Positions 1 through 5,467 of a DNA stretch of 5,605 nt are shown here, one piece after another. The stretch comes from an uncultured bacterium (lineage in GTDB: Bacteria > Pseudomonadota > Alphaproteobacteria > SP197), in assembly GCA_938014945.1 (NCBI GenBank), contig CALLQH010000301.1, positions 1 through 5,605 of the forward strand. The letters are read 5' to 3'. The position numbers and the translations under genes were made by a program. Every line of letters begins with the position of its first letter. The first letter of the stretch is position 1. The notes beneath the pieces were generated by a model. It made no database searches and was not told the DNA's origin. It was given only the letters and a program-made list of their open reading frames with translations.

Positions 1-492
1 ATCTTCGGGACCAGGCTCAACCACGCCACACCCTTCCGCCGCGCCATCGAGGAAGGGCTGGTCGACCCCAGGCGCCACGTCATCATCGGCCTGCGCGGCA
101 CCACCCGCCCGACCGATGCGGCCATCGACTGGGCGCGCGAGGTCGGCGTCACCATGATCGATGCCGATGAATTCTTCGAACTGGGCGCCAAGGCGACCGC
201 GGCAAAGGCACGCGAGGTCGTGGGCGGCGGCCCCGTCTACGTCACCATCGACATCGACGGCATGGACCCGGCCGACGCACCCGGCACCGGCTCGCCCGAG
301 CCCGGTGGCATGCGCATGCGCGACATGCAGGTCATCCTGCGTGGTCTGCGTGGCCTCGACATCGTCGGCGGCGACGTCAACGAGGTCTCGCCGCCGCTCG
401 ATCCCACGGGCTACACCGCGTTCAACGCCGTGCACCTGATGTTCGAGGTGCTTTGCCTGATGGCCGAGAACCGCGTGGCGCGCGGCCTGTAG
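1..492 (+). CDS. Agmatinase/guanidino-acid hydrolase (ureohydrolase family), C-terminal part
   Basis: The reading frame is open from base 1 to a TAG at 490-492, so the window holds the last 163 residues of a protein usually of about 310-350. The ureohydrolase family cleaves a guanidino group to urea plus an amine, using a two-manganese site in the cytosol. Visible marks: HATPFRRAIEEGL (fragment residues 8-20), the agmatinase-type stretch after the DAHxD motif; IDIDGMDP (83-90) with metal-ligand Asp84 and Asp86; APGTGSPEPGG (93-103), a family signature; and DVNEVSPPLDP (125-135), where Glu128 is the usual guanidinium-binding acid. All C-terminal active-site residues are intact, so it is probably active. 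The GGDH and DAHxD motifs lie upstream of the window. Agmatine, guanidinobutyrate, guanidinopropionate or another guanidino acid are all possible substrates. The gene is convergent with the M24 gene and related to the degenerate ureohydrolase at 3535-4440. Confidence 0.93.
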   Translation: MFGTRLNHATPFRRAIEEGLVDPRRHVIIGLRGTTRPTDAAIDWAREVGVTMIDADEFFELGAKATAAKAREVVGGGPVYVTIDIDGMDPADAPGTGSPEPGGMRMRDMQVILRGLRGLDIVGGDVNEVSPPLDPTGYTAFNAVHLMFEVLCLMAENRVARGL

Positions 493-549
493 CAAGGCCG
501 CGCCGGTTCCGTCACGACACGTCGAGGATTTCCGGTACGAGGGCCTGGC

Positions 550-1797
550 CTAGACGCAGATCAGCTCCATCGGGGTCTTCGAGAGGATCTTCGTCCCCTC
601 CTTGCCGTAGATGCAGGTGTCGATGAGCTGGGTGTCGAACAGGCTCTCGAAGTTCGTCACCATGTTCTCCTCGAACACCCGGTCGAGATACTTGTCGTCG
701 CCGAGGTGGAAGTAGAAGTCGCCGACCCAGTCGGGCGGCAGCGACCAGCCGAGTTCGTAGCCCAGCGCCCAGCCATCGGTCTCGGTCCAGATGCCGACCT
801 CCTGGTAGTAGGCGCGCAGCAGGCGCTTGACCTCGCGCACCGTCATGCCAGCCTTCACCTCGCTGGCGATGACCTCGAAGACGCCGGCACTCTTGCGGTA
901 CTGCTCGACCAGGCTCCGGGGCGGCTTGTCGCCTACGAAATACCCGCGCAGGGCGTTGGCGTGATAACGGTTGTAGACGCCGCAAAGGTCGGCGGTGAGG
1001 ATCTCGCCCGCCTGGATCACGCGGCGCGAGGCCATGTTGTGGCCGCTCGACATGGGCTTCTCGCCCATCATGGGCGAAGCGTTGAAGATCGGGATGAGCG
1101 CGGAGAACTCGCCGCCCGCCTCCATCATCGCGCCCATGACCTTGCCGAAAAGCGCCAGCTCCGTGATGCCGGGCTTGAGATGCTCGCGGATCGCAGCATG
1201 GCCGATGTCGCAGATCGCCATCGCCTTCTCGACATAGGCCAGCTCCTGGGCGGACTTCTGACGCCGCGCCCTGCGCACCATGGCGCTCATGTCGAGCGTG
1301 CGGCAGCCGTGGGTGAGGAACGCACCCTCGAACATGGTGGAGATCGCGCGGTTGGGCAGGTAGCTCCAGAACTCCATGCCCACCGTGCCGCCGAGCCAGC
1401 CTTCCTTGTTCAGTTCGGCCATGATGAAGGCGATGTTGGGGGCGGCCTCTCGGTCGGGCAGCCAGCGGTTGTCCTTCGACACCGAGGTCAGCGCCATCAC
1501 CGGCTCCTCCGTCGGATTGTCGAAGTGGATCATGCGGCCCGAGGCGACATGCACCGCCGTGCCATAGCACTGGGGATAACGCATCGGCGACTGCGCCTTG
1601 TACCAGGAGGCAAAGAAGCCGTGGGTCCAGGCCACACCCTCCGGCGAGGTGATCCACAGCAGGTCGAGGCCGTCCTCGCGCGCCATGGCGCAGAGCTTCT
1701 CCAGGCGCGCGGCATATTCGGCCTCCGTGAAGGGAAGCTCCACCTTGCCCAGCGCGGCGGCGTCGAAGCGCCCCGGGGCCATACCCACGTTCGTCAT
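550..1797 (-). CDS. Creatinase/aminopeptidase P-fold (M24) family hydrolase, metal site degenerate
   Basis: This is a 415-residue protein, the usual length for creatinase, prolidase and ectoine hydrolase. An N-terminal creatinase_N-type domain (about 20-165) precedes a pita-bread domain (about 185-410). GHNMASRRVIQAGEIL (252-267) aligns without gaps to the creatinase segment around its catalytic His232, which puts His253 in that role. The five M24 metal ligands map to Asp270, Asn281 (normally Asp), Trp343 (normally His), Glu384 and Ile392 (normally Glu), so metal binding is probably lost, as in creatinase. Creatinase Glu262 maps to Leu283, so true creatinase activity is doubtful. The GYELGWSLPPDW stretch (346-357) recalls, from memory, ectoine-hydrolase (DoeA/EutD)-like M24 proteins. 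Likely role: cytosolic C-N hydrolase on a small amidino, amide or cyclic substrate. The ATG at 1797 is chosen for a GGAGA ribosome site 5 nt upstream; Met6 is a less favoured alternative. It diverges from the dehydrogenase operon across a shared control region. Confidence 0.9.
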   Translation of the reverse strand: MTNVGMAPGRFDAAALGKVELPFTEAEYAARLEKLCAMAREDGLDLLWITSPEGVAWTHGFFASWYKAQSPMRYPQCYGTAVHVASGRMIHFDNPTEEPVMALTSVSKDNRWLPDREAAPNIAFIMAELNKEGWLGGTVGMEFWSYLPNRAISTMFEGAFLTHGCRTLDMSAMVRRARRQKSAQELAYVEKAMAICDIGHAAIREHLKPGITELALFGKVMGAMMEAGGEFSALIPIFNASPMMGEKPMSSGHNMASRRVIQAGEILTADLCGVYNRYHANALRGYFVGDKPPRSLVEQYRKSAGVFEVIASEVKAGMTVREVKRLLRAYYQEVGIWTETDGWALGYELGWSLPPDWVGDFYFHLGDDKYLDRVFEENMVTNFESLFDTQLIDTCIYGKEGTKILSKTPMELICV

Positions 1798-1815
1798 CCT
1801 GATCTCCGGTGCTGA

Positions 1816-1829
1816 TGTGGCGCCAGACT
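1816..1829 (+). repeat. Operator-like 14-bp motif, copy A
   Basis: TGTGGCGCCAGACT overlaps the M24 -10 candidate and its expected start site. It matches copy B at 13 of 14 positions in the opposite orientation, and its core TGGCGCCA is a perfect palindrome. The position over the promoter suggests a repressor site. The binding factor is not in the window. Confidence 0.5.
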
Positions 1830-1854
1830 GCGACAGTTTTCAAAGCCGCGACAA
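1825..1854 (-). promoter_or_regulatory. Candidate promoter of the M24 gene
   Basis: On the - strand, TTGTCG (1854-1849) and CAGTCT (1830-1825) are separated by 18 bp and could be -35 and -10 boxes. Transcription would start near 1818, about 20 nt before the ATG at 1797. The boxes match the consensus weakly. The support is that the arrangement mirrors the candidate dehydrogenase promoter in the same spacer, down to the shared AGTCT at the -10 box. The ribosome site GGAGA is at 1807-1803. Confidence 0.45.
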
Positions 1855-1858
1855 GCGA

Positions 1859-1887
1859 TTGGAGCGTGTGGCGCAAGGCGCTAGTCT
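1859..1887 (+). promoter_or_regulatory. Candidate promoter of the alcohol dehydrogenase operon
   Basis: TTGGAG (1859-1864) and TAGTCT (1882-1887) sit 17 bp apart, the ideal sigma-70 spacing, and the start would fall near 1894, about 23 nt before the ATG. The -35 box lies only 4 bp from the outward-facing -35 candidate of the M24 gene, so the two promoters are back to back. A strong ribosome site, GAGGGAG (1904-1910), is 7 nt from the ATG. Confidence 0.5.
1867..1880 (+). repeat. Operator-like 14-bp motif, copy C (weaker)
   Basis: TGTGGCGCAAGGCG matches copy A at 11 of 14 positions in the same orientation, with starts 51 bp apart (close to five helical turns). It lies between the -35 and -10 candidates of the dehydrogenase promoter. 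With copy B it forms a perfect 9-bp inverted repeat, GTGTGGCGC (1866-1874) and GCGCCACAC (1889-1897), around a 14-bp spacer. Confidence 0.45.
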
Positions 1888-1896
1888 CGCGCCACA
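1883..1896 (-). repeat. Operator-like 14-bp motif, copy B
   Basis: Read on the - strand this is TGTGGCGCGAGACT, one mismatch from copy A. It overlaps the -10 candidate and expected start of the dehydrogenase operon and ends 21 nt from its ATG, almost the same distance as copy A keeps from the M24 start (18 nt). Read in each gene's own direction, both carry AGTCT-(G/C)-GCGCCACA just before the ribosome site. Confidence 0.5.
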
Positions 1897-1917
1897 CAAG
1901 ATTGAGGGAGTCGCAAC

Positions 1918-3003
1918 ATGAAGGCCGCCGTACTGCGCGAGGTGAACAAGCCTCTTTCCATCGAGACCGTTTCGATCTCCAAGCCGAAGTCGCACGAGGT
2001 GCTGGTGCGCACGGCCGCCTGCGGCGTCTGCCACAGCGACCTGCACTACATCGAAGGCAAGTACGCCGCCCCCATGCCGACGATCCTGGGCCACGAGGCC
2101 GCGGGCGTCGTCGAGGCGGTGGGCTCGGAAGTGACCTATGTGAAGCCGGGCGATCACGTCATCACCTGCCTCAGCGTCTTCTGCGGCCACTGCGAATACT
2201 GCACCACGGGCCGGCCCTTCTCCTGCCAGAACCCGGAAGTGGCCCGCGGCGAGGACGACGAACCCCGCCTCGCCGAGCCCAAGGGCGGCGACATGCACCA
2301 GTTCTACAGCCTGTCTGCCTTTGCCGAGCAGATGCTGATCCACGAACACGCCCTGGTGAAGATCCGCAAGGACATGCCGCTCGACCGCGCCGCCCTGATC
2401 GGCTGCGGCGTCACCACCGGCTTTGGCGCCGTCATCAACACCGCCAACATCGAGGTCGGCTCGACCGTCGCCGTGATCGGCTGCGGCGGCATCGGTCTCT
2501 CCGCCATCAATGGCGCGGCCATCGCGGGCGCGGGCCGTATCATCGCCATCGACATCAAGGGCTCCAAGCTCAACCTCGCCAAGCACTTCGGCGCCACGGA
2601 CGTGGTCAACGCCGCCGAGGTCGATCCCGTCGAGGCGGTGCGCGAGATGACCGGCGGCGGCGTCGAATACAGCTTCGAGGCGCTGGGCATGAAGAAGACC
2701 AGCGAGCAGGCCTTCCAGATGCTGCGGGCTTCCGGCATGGCGACCATCATCGGCATGGTGCCCGAGGGCGAGATGATCGAGGTCCACGGCGCCGATCTGC
2801 TGAGCGACAAGGTGCTGCGCGGCTCGAACATGGGTTCCAACCACTTCCGCGTCGACATGCCGCGTTATGTGGACTTCTACCTCAACGGCAAGCTGAAGCT
2901 TGACGACATGATCAGCCGCCGCGTGCCCATCGAGCAGATCAACGAGGCCTTCGCGGAGATGAAGACCGGCGAGGTTGCCCGCAGCGTCATCGTCTTCGAC
3001 TGA
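1918..3003 (+). CDS. Zinc-dependent alcohol dehydrogenase (medium-chain family, class III-like)
   Basis: This 361-residue cytosolic oxidoreductase should interconvert an alcohol and an aldehyde or ketone with NAD. The N-terminal GroES-like catalytic domain shows GVCHSD (36-41) with zinc ligand Cys38, GHE (58-60) with His59, and Cys163 as the third catalytic ligand. Four structural-zinc cysteines stand at 89, 92, 95 and 103. The Rossmann domain has GCGGIG (188-193), and Asp212 ends the second beta strand, which favours NAD over NADP. The length and the IGCGVTTGFGAV stretch (161-172) fit the class III/NAD-dependent group, but the sequence does not identify the substrate; glutathione-dependent formaldehyde dehydrogenase is possible but unproven. 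The ATG follows a strong GAGGGAG ribosome site. It is the first gene of a probable three-gene operon and shares its control region with the M24 gene, suggesting it oxidises a product of that pathway. Confidence 0.95.
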   Translation: MKAAVLREVNKPLSIETVSISKPKSHEVLVRTAACGVCHSDLHYIEGKYAAPMPTILGHEAAGVVEAVGSEVTYVKPGDHVITCLSVFCGHCEYCTTGRPFSCQNPEVARGEDDEPRLAEPKGGDMHQFYSLSAFAEQMLIHEHALVKIRKDMPLDRAALIGCGVTTGFGAVINTANIEVGSTVAVIGCGGIGLSAINGAAIAGAGRIIAIDIKGSKLNLAKHFGATDVVNAAEVDPVEAVREMTGGGVEYSFEALGMKKTSEQAFQMLRASGMATIIGMVPEGEMIEVHGADLLSDKVLRGSNMGSNHFRVDMPRYVDFYLNGKLKLDDMISRRVPIEQINEAFAEMKTGEVARSVIVFD

Positions 3004-3530
3004 TGGCGGGTGAGCGCATCGCGATCATCGGCAACGCCGGGGGTGGCAAGTCCACCCTCGCGCGCCGCCTCGCGGTGTCCCACGGCCTGCCGCTGACCGA
3101 GGTCGACAAGCTGCTGTGGAAGCCGGGCTGGGTCGAGGCGACGAACGAGGAGTACGAAGCCCGGCACGCACCGCTGATCGCCGGCGACAACTGGCTGATC
3201 GAGGGCATGGGCAAGCTGGAGACGATTCCGGACCGCCTGATGCGCGCGACCTGGATCATCGTCATCGACATGCCGATCTGGATGCATTTCTGGCTCGCCG
3301 CCGAGCGGCAGATCCAGCAGGCGACCGGCACCCTGGAACACCCCATCGCGGGCCTGGGCGAACCGATCAGCACCCACGACATGTTCCTTACCCTGTGGGA
3401 GACCGAACAGGACTGGATGCCGACCATCCGCGCCGCCATCGATGCCGCCGAGGCCGCGGGCATCCGCGTGACACGGCTCGCCTCGGTCGATGCCATCGAC
3501 GCCTTCCGCGCCGAACACGCCCCGGACTGA
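3003..3530 (+). CDS. FlaR-like P-loop NTPase (adenylate kinase-like fold)
   Basis: The 175-residue protein opens with a beta strand and a Walker A loop, GNAGGGKST (10-18). The EVDKLLWKPGW segment (33-43) and NWLIEG (63-68) match the layout of small adenylate-kinase-like proteins annotated as 'DNA topology modulation protein FlaR' or AAA-family ATPase. A hydrophobic strand, ATWIIVIDMP (82-91), probably carries the Walker B-like acid Asp89. The biochemical role of this family is poorly defined: it could be a nucleoside or small-molecule kinase. Its ATG shares one base with the dehydrogenase stop (TGATG, 3001-3005) and has no clear ribosome site of its own, so translation is probably coupled. 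Sitting inside a catabolic operon, it may phosphorylate a pathway metabolite or be a passenger; the sequence does not decide. Confidence 0.85.
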   Translation: MAGERIAIIGNAGGGKSTLARRLAVSHGLPLTEVDKLLWKPGWVEATNEEYEARHAPLIAGDNWLIEGMGKLETIPDRLMRATWIIVIDMPIWMHFWLAAERQIQQATGTLEHPIAGLGEPISTHDMFLTLWETEQDWMPTIRAAIDAAEAAGIRVTRLASVDAIDAFRAEHAPD

Positions 3531-3534
3531 CGCC

Positions 3535-4440
3535 GTGGCCCCCTCGCCGTTCCGCCCGCCGCTGACGTTTCTCGACCTGCCGCTCTCCACCGACTTCGGC
3601 AGCGGCGACATCGCCGTCGTCGGCCTGCCCTTCGATTGCGGCAACGACCCGACCCGTTTCGGCTCGCGCCTCGGCCCCAACGCGGTGCGCCAGGCCTCGA
3701 TCCTGACCGGCGCCCTTCTGGAGGATGCCGACCCCAACCCGCTTGCCGGACGGCGCGTCGTCGATGCCGGCAACGTCGATCTGCCGCTCTCGGACATCCA
3801 TGGCGCCTTCGCGGCCATCGAACGCGCGCTCGATGCCGTGCTCGACGCGGGCGCCGTGCCGCTCACCCTGGGCGGCGACGGCGCGGTCAGCCTGCCCGTG
3901 CTGCGCGCGGTGGCGCGACATCACCCGAAGCTCGCCGTGCTGCATCTGGATGCCCACACGGACGCCTGGCCGTTGCGCGGCAACGATCACTTCGACAATT
4001 CCAACCAGTTCACCCACGCGCTCAACGAGGGCCTGATCGACGTCGCGCACAGCCTGCACGTCGGCACGCGCGGGCCGGTCAACGCCATGAAGGCGATCCG
4101 CCATGCCGAGACCCTGGGCTTCGAGGTCATCCCCTTCGACACCGTGCGCGCCTGGGGCGAGGCAAAGCTGCTCGCCCACCTGCACGCACGCCTCGCGGGC
4201 CGCCCGCTCTATCTGTGCTTCGACATGGATGTCTTCGATCCCTCGGTCGCACCGGGCGTGGCGACACCGACACCCGGAGGCCTGCTGCCCGCCGACGGCA
4301 TCGCCCTGCTGCGCGGCCTCAAGGGCCTCGACATCGTCTGCGCCGACATCAACACGCCGACGCCGATCCACGATCCCTCCGGGGCGACGGCCGGACTTGC
4401 CGCGGCCGTCGCGGCCGAGTGCCTCGCCCTGCTGCGCTGA
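3535..4440 (+). CDS. Degenerate ureohydrolase-fold (agmatinase/arginase-like) protein
   Basis: From the GTG at 3535 the product has 301 residues, about the full length for the family. Seen: IAVVGLPFD (26-34); RFGSRLGPNAVR (41-52); GGDGAVSLPV (113-122); HLDAHTD (137-143) with ligands Asp139, His141 and Asp143; FDMDVFDP (229-236) with Asp230 and Asp232; and APGVATPTPGG (239-249). Two key residues are missing: the GGDH histidine, a metal ligand, is Gly116, and the Glu that binds the guanidinium in active ureohydrolases is Thr274 (DINTPTPIHDP, 271-281). The fold is clear, but urea-releasing activity is uncertain. It may act on another C-N bond, or partner the intact paralogue at 1-492. Start: an ATG at 3490 is also in frame, but it overlaps the P-loop gene by 41 bp and adds 15 Pro/Ser/Thr-rich residues unlike the family. 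The GTG lies 4 nt after the P-loop stop. Neither start has a good ribosome site. Confidence 0.85.
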   Translation: MAPSPFRPPLTFLDLPLSTDFGSGDIAVVGLPFDCGNDPTRFGSRLGPNAVRQASILTGALLEDADPNPLAGRRVVDAGNVDLPLSDIHGAFAAIERALDAVLDAGAVPLTLGGDGAVSLPVLRAVARHHPKLAVLHLDAHTDAWPLRGNDHFDNSNQFTHALNEGLIDVAHSLHVGTRGPVNAMKAIRHAETLGFEVIPFDTVRAWGEAKLLAHLHARLAGRPLYLCFDMDVFDPSVAPGVATPTPGGLLPADGIALLRGLKGLDIVCADINTPTPIHDPSGATAGLAAAVAAECLALLR

Positions 4441-4450
4441 GCCCGCTCAG
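4437..4450. repeat. Palindrome joining two convergent stop codons
   Basis: CTGAGC, two bases, then GCTCAG form a perfect inverted repeat. The left arm holds the TGA of the + strand ureohydrolase-like gene (4438-4440) and the right arm holds the TGA of the - strand dehydrogenase (4449-4447). It could form a short hairpin in either transcript, but no T-run follows on either side, so it is not a standard intrinsic terminator. Confidence 0.4.
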
Positions 4451-5370
4451 TCGGCGCGGGTGACCTCCCAGGGTTTCACCCAGTCGCCCGCGACACGCAG
4501 GTCGATGCCCGCATCGTCCTCGATCACCTTGCACACGGTCATCTCGCCCGCGCCGGCACCGTAACGCTCGCCCGCCTCGCGGAAGCGGGCGTGGGTCGCC
4601 TCGGTCAGTTCGTTGCGCGTGCCGGTCTCGTCCATCAGTTCCTTGATGAGCGAAAGGTCCTTCAGGCACAGGGCGATGGGAAACGAGGGGTCATAGTGCC
4701 CCGCGAAGATCGAGGGCACGTCGTGCTGCATGACGAAGCTGTCGGCGGCGCCGCCCTTCATCACGTCCCACCAGACGGCGGGATCGAGCCCGGCGAGCTT
4801 GGCCGTGACCATGGCCTCGCCGATGGCGGCGGCATGAATCTTCCAGAGCTGGTTGTTGACCAGCTTGGCGACATAGCCGTTGCCGTAGGCGCCGACCTTG
4901 CGCAGTTCGCCCATGGCCTCGATGACCGGGCGCACCGCCTCGATATCGGCATCCTCGCCACCGACGAACATCGGCATGTCGCCGCGGATCGCCGCATCGA
5001 CCGAGCCGGTCACCGGCGCATCGACCGGGCGACCACCTTGCGCCGAGAACTCCGAGGCCAGCTCGCGCATCAGCTTCGGGCTGGAGGTCGTCATGTCGAT
5101 CCAGAACTTGCCCGCGCAGTCGCCGCCGAGGAAACCGCCGGGGCCGCGCATCACCTGCTCCACCTCCCTGGGCCCGAAGACCATGGTGACGGTAACGTCG
5201 CAGCGCGCCATGACATCGGCGGCCGAGGCGCCGGCGGACGCCCCCTTTGCGATCAGGGGCTCCATCGCTTCGGCCCGGATGTCGTGGACGACCATCTCGA
5301 AACCCGCGCGGCGGATGTTGAGGGCGGCGTTGCGCCCCATGGTGCCCAGCCCGATGAAACCGACGATCAT
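4447..5370 (-). CDS. 3-hydroxyisobutyrate dehydrogenase-like oxidoreductase (beta-hydroxyacid dehydrogenase family)
   Basis: This 307-residue protein has the normal family length of about 290-310. It should oxidise a beta-hydroxyacid, or reduce the matching semialdehyde, with NAD(P) in the cytosol. The N-terminal Rossmann domain opens with GFIGLGTMG (4-12), and Asp30 at the end of the second strand favours NAD. IDMTTSSP (91-98) is the substrate-loop motif, and DAPVTGSVDAAIRG (117-130) is a variant of the usual DAPVSGG signature. Lys169 in GNGYVAKLVNN (163-173) is the expected catalytic lysine. Lys237-Asp238 in the C-terminal helical domain match the conserved KD pair. The ATG at 5370 has GGGGAAGA just upstream and puts the Rossmann strand at residue 2. 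The substrate is not readable: 3-hydroxyisobutyrate, tartronate semialdehyde and others are possible. It converges on the ureohydrolase-like gene with a 6-bp gap and follows an unknown gene on the same strand. Confidence 0.93.
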   Translation of the reverse strand: MIVGFIGLGTMGRNAALNIRRAGFEMVVHDIRAEAMEPLIAKGASAGASAADVMARCDVTVTMVFGPREVEQVMRGPGGFLGGDCAGKFWIDMTTSSPKLMRELASEFSAQGGRPVDAPVTGSVDAAIRGDMPMFVGGEDADIEAVRPVIEAMGELRKVGAYGNGYVAKLVNNQLWKIHAAAIGEAMVTAKLAGLDPAVWWDVMKGGAADSFVMQHDVPSIFAGHYDPSFPIALCLKDLSLIKELMDETGTRNELTEATHARFREAGERYGAGAGEMTVCKVIEDDAGIDLRVAGDWVKPWEVTRAD

Positions 5371-5374
5371 GCGC

Positions 5375-5382
5375 TCTTCCCC
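5375..5382 (-). promoter_or_regulatory. Ribosome binding site deciding the dehydrogenase start
   Basis: Read on the - strand, GGGGAAGA lies 4 nt before the ATG at 5370. It favours this start over the in-frame ATG at 5445, which would add 25 residues ahead of the Rossmann strand. Confidence 0.7.
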
Positions 5383-5390
5383 CTGAACCC

Positions 5391-5410
5391 GCGCCGCGGG
5401 GTTGCGGCGC
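5391..5410. repeat. GC-rich hairpin in the leader of the dehydrogenase gene
   Basis: GCGCCGC (5391-5397) and GCGGCGC (5404-5410) form a perfect 7-bp stem with a 6-nt loop, 20 nt upstream of the ATG at 5370. A smaller stem, GCACG-cctt-CGTGC (5409-5422), shares its first two bases. No T-run follows on the - strand, so a terminator is not indicated. It could affect mRNA stability, or be a chance product of high GC. Confidence 0.35.
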
Positions 5411-5467
5411 ACGCCTTCGTGCCGCAGCGGTGCCCGTCCATGCAAGCAGGAACGCGATGAAGCCGAG

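Noticed and set aside
493..549. Possible intrinsic terminator between the convergent agmatinase and M24 genes
   Set aside because: Only short GGCC and CCGG palindromes are present; there is no convincing stem followed by a T-run in either direction.
550..1797. Naming the M24 protein creatinase or a metallopeptidase
   Set aside because: Creatinase Glu262 is replaced and three of five metal ligands are missing, so neither specific name is supported.
706..1815. Long + strand reading frame of 369 codons opposite the M24 gene
   Set aside because: It is a mirror of the M24 coding strand in a high-GC region, with Arg/His/Gly/Ala-rich composition and no recognisable motif.
512..1897. 461-codon - strand frame overlapping the M24 gene
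   Set aside because: It overlaps the M24 frame on the same strand, is extremely Arg/Gly-rich, lacks motifs and would run through the divergent control region.
1840..2844. 334-codon - strand frame opposite the alcohol dehydrogenase
   Set aside because: Shadow frame: the + strand shows complete dehydrogenase motifs, while this one is low-complexity His/Ala/Asp-rich.
3388..4371. 327-codon - strand frame opposite the ureohydrolase-like gene
   Set aside because: Arg/Gly/Ala-rich antisense shadow with no domain; the family motifs are on the + strand.
5371..5445. N-terminal extension of the beta-hydroxyacid dehydrogenase to an ATG at 5445
   Set aside because: The extra 25 residues are Arg-rich and precede the Rossmann strand that normally begins the protein; a good ribosome site sits at the ATG at 5370.
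4591..5460. 289-codon + strand frame opposite the beta-hydroxyacid dehydrogenase
   Set aside because: Antisense shadow; the - strand carries all family motifs, including the catalytic lysine.
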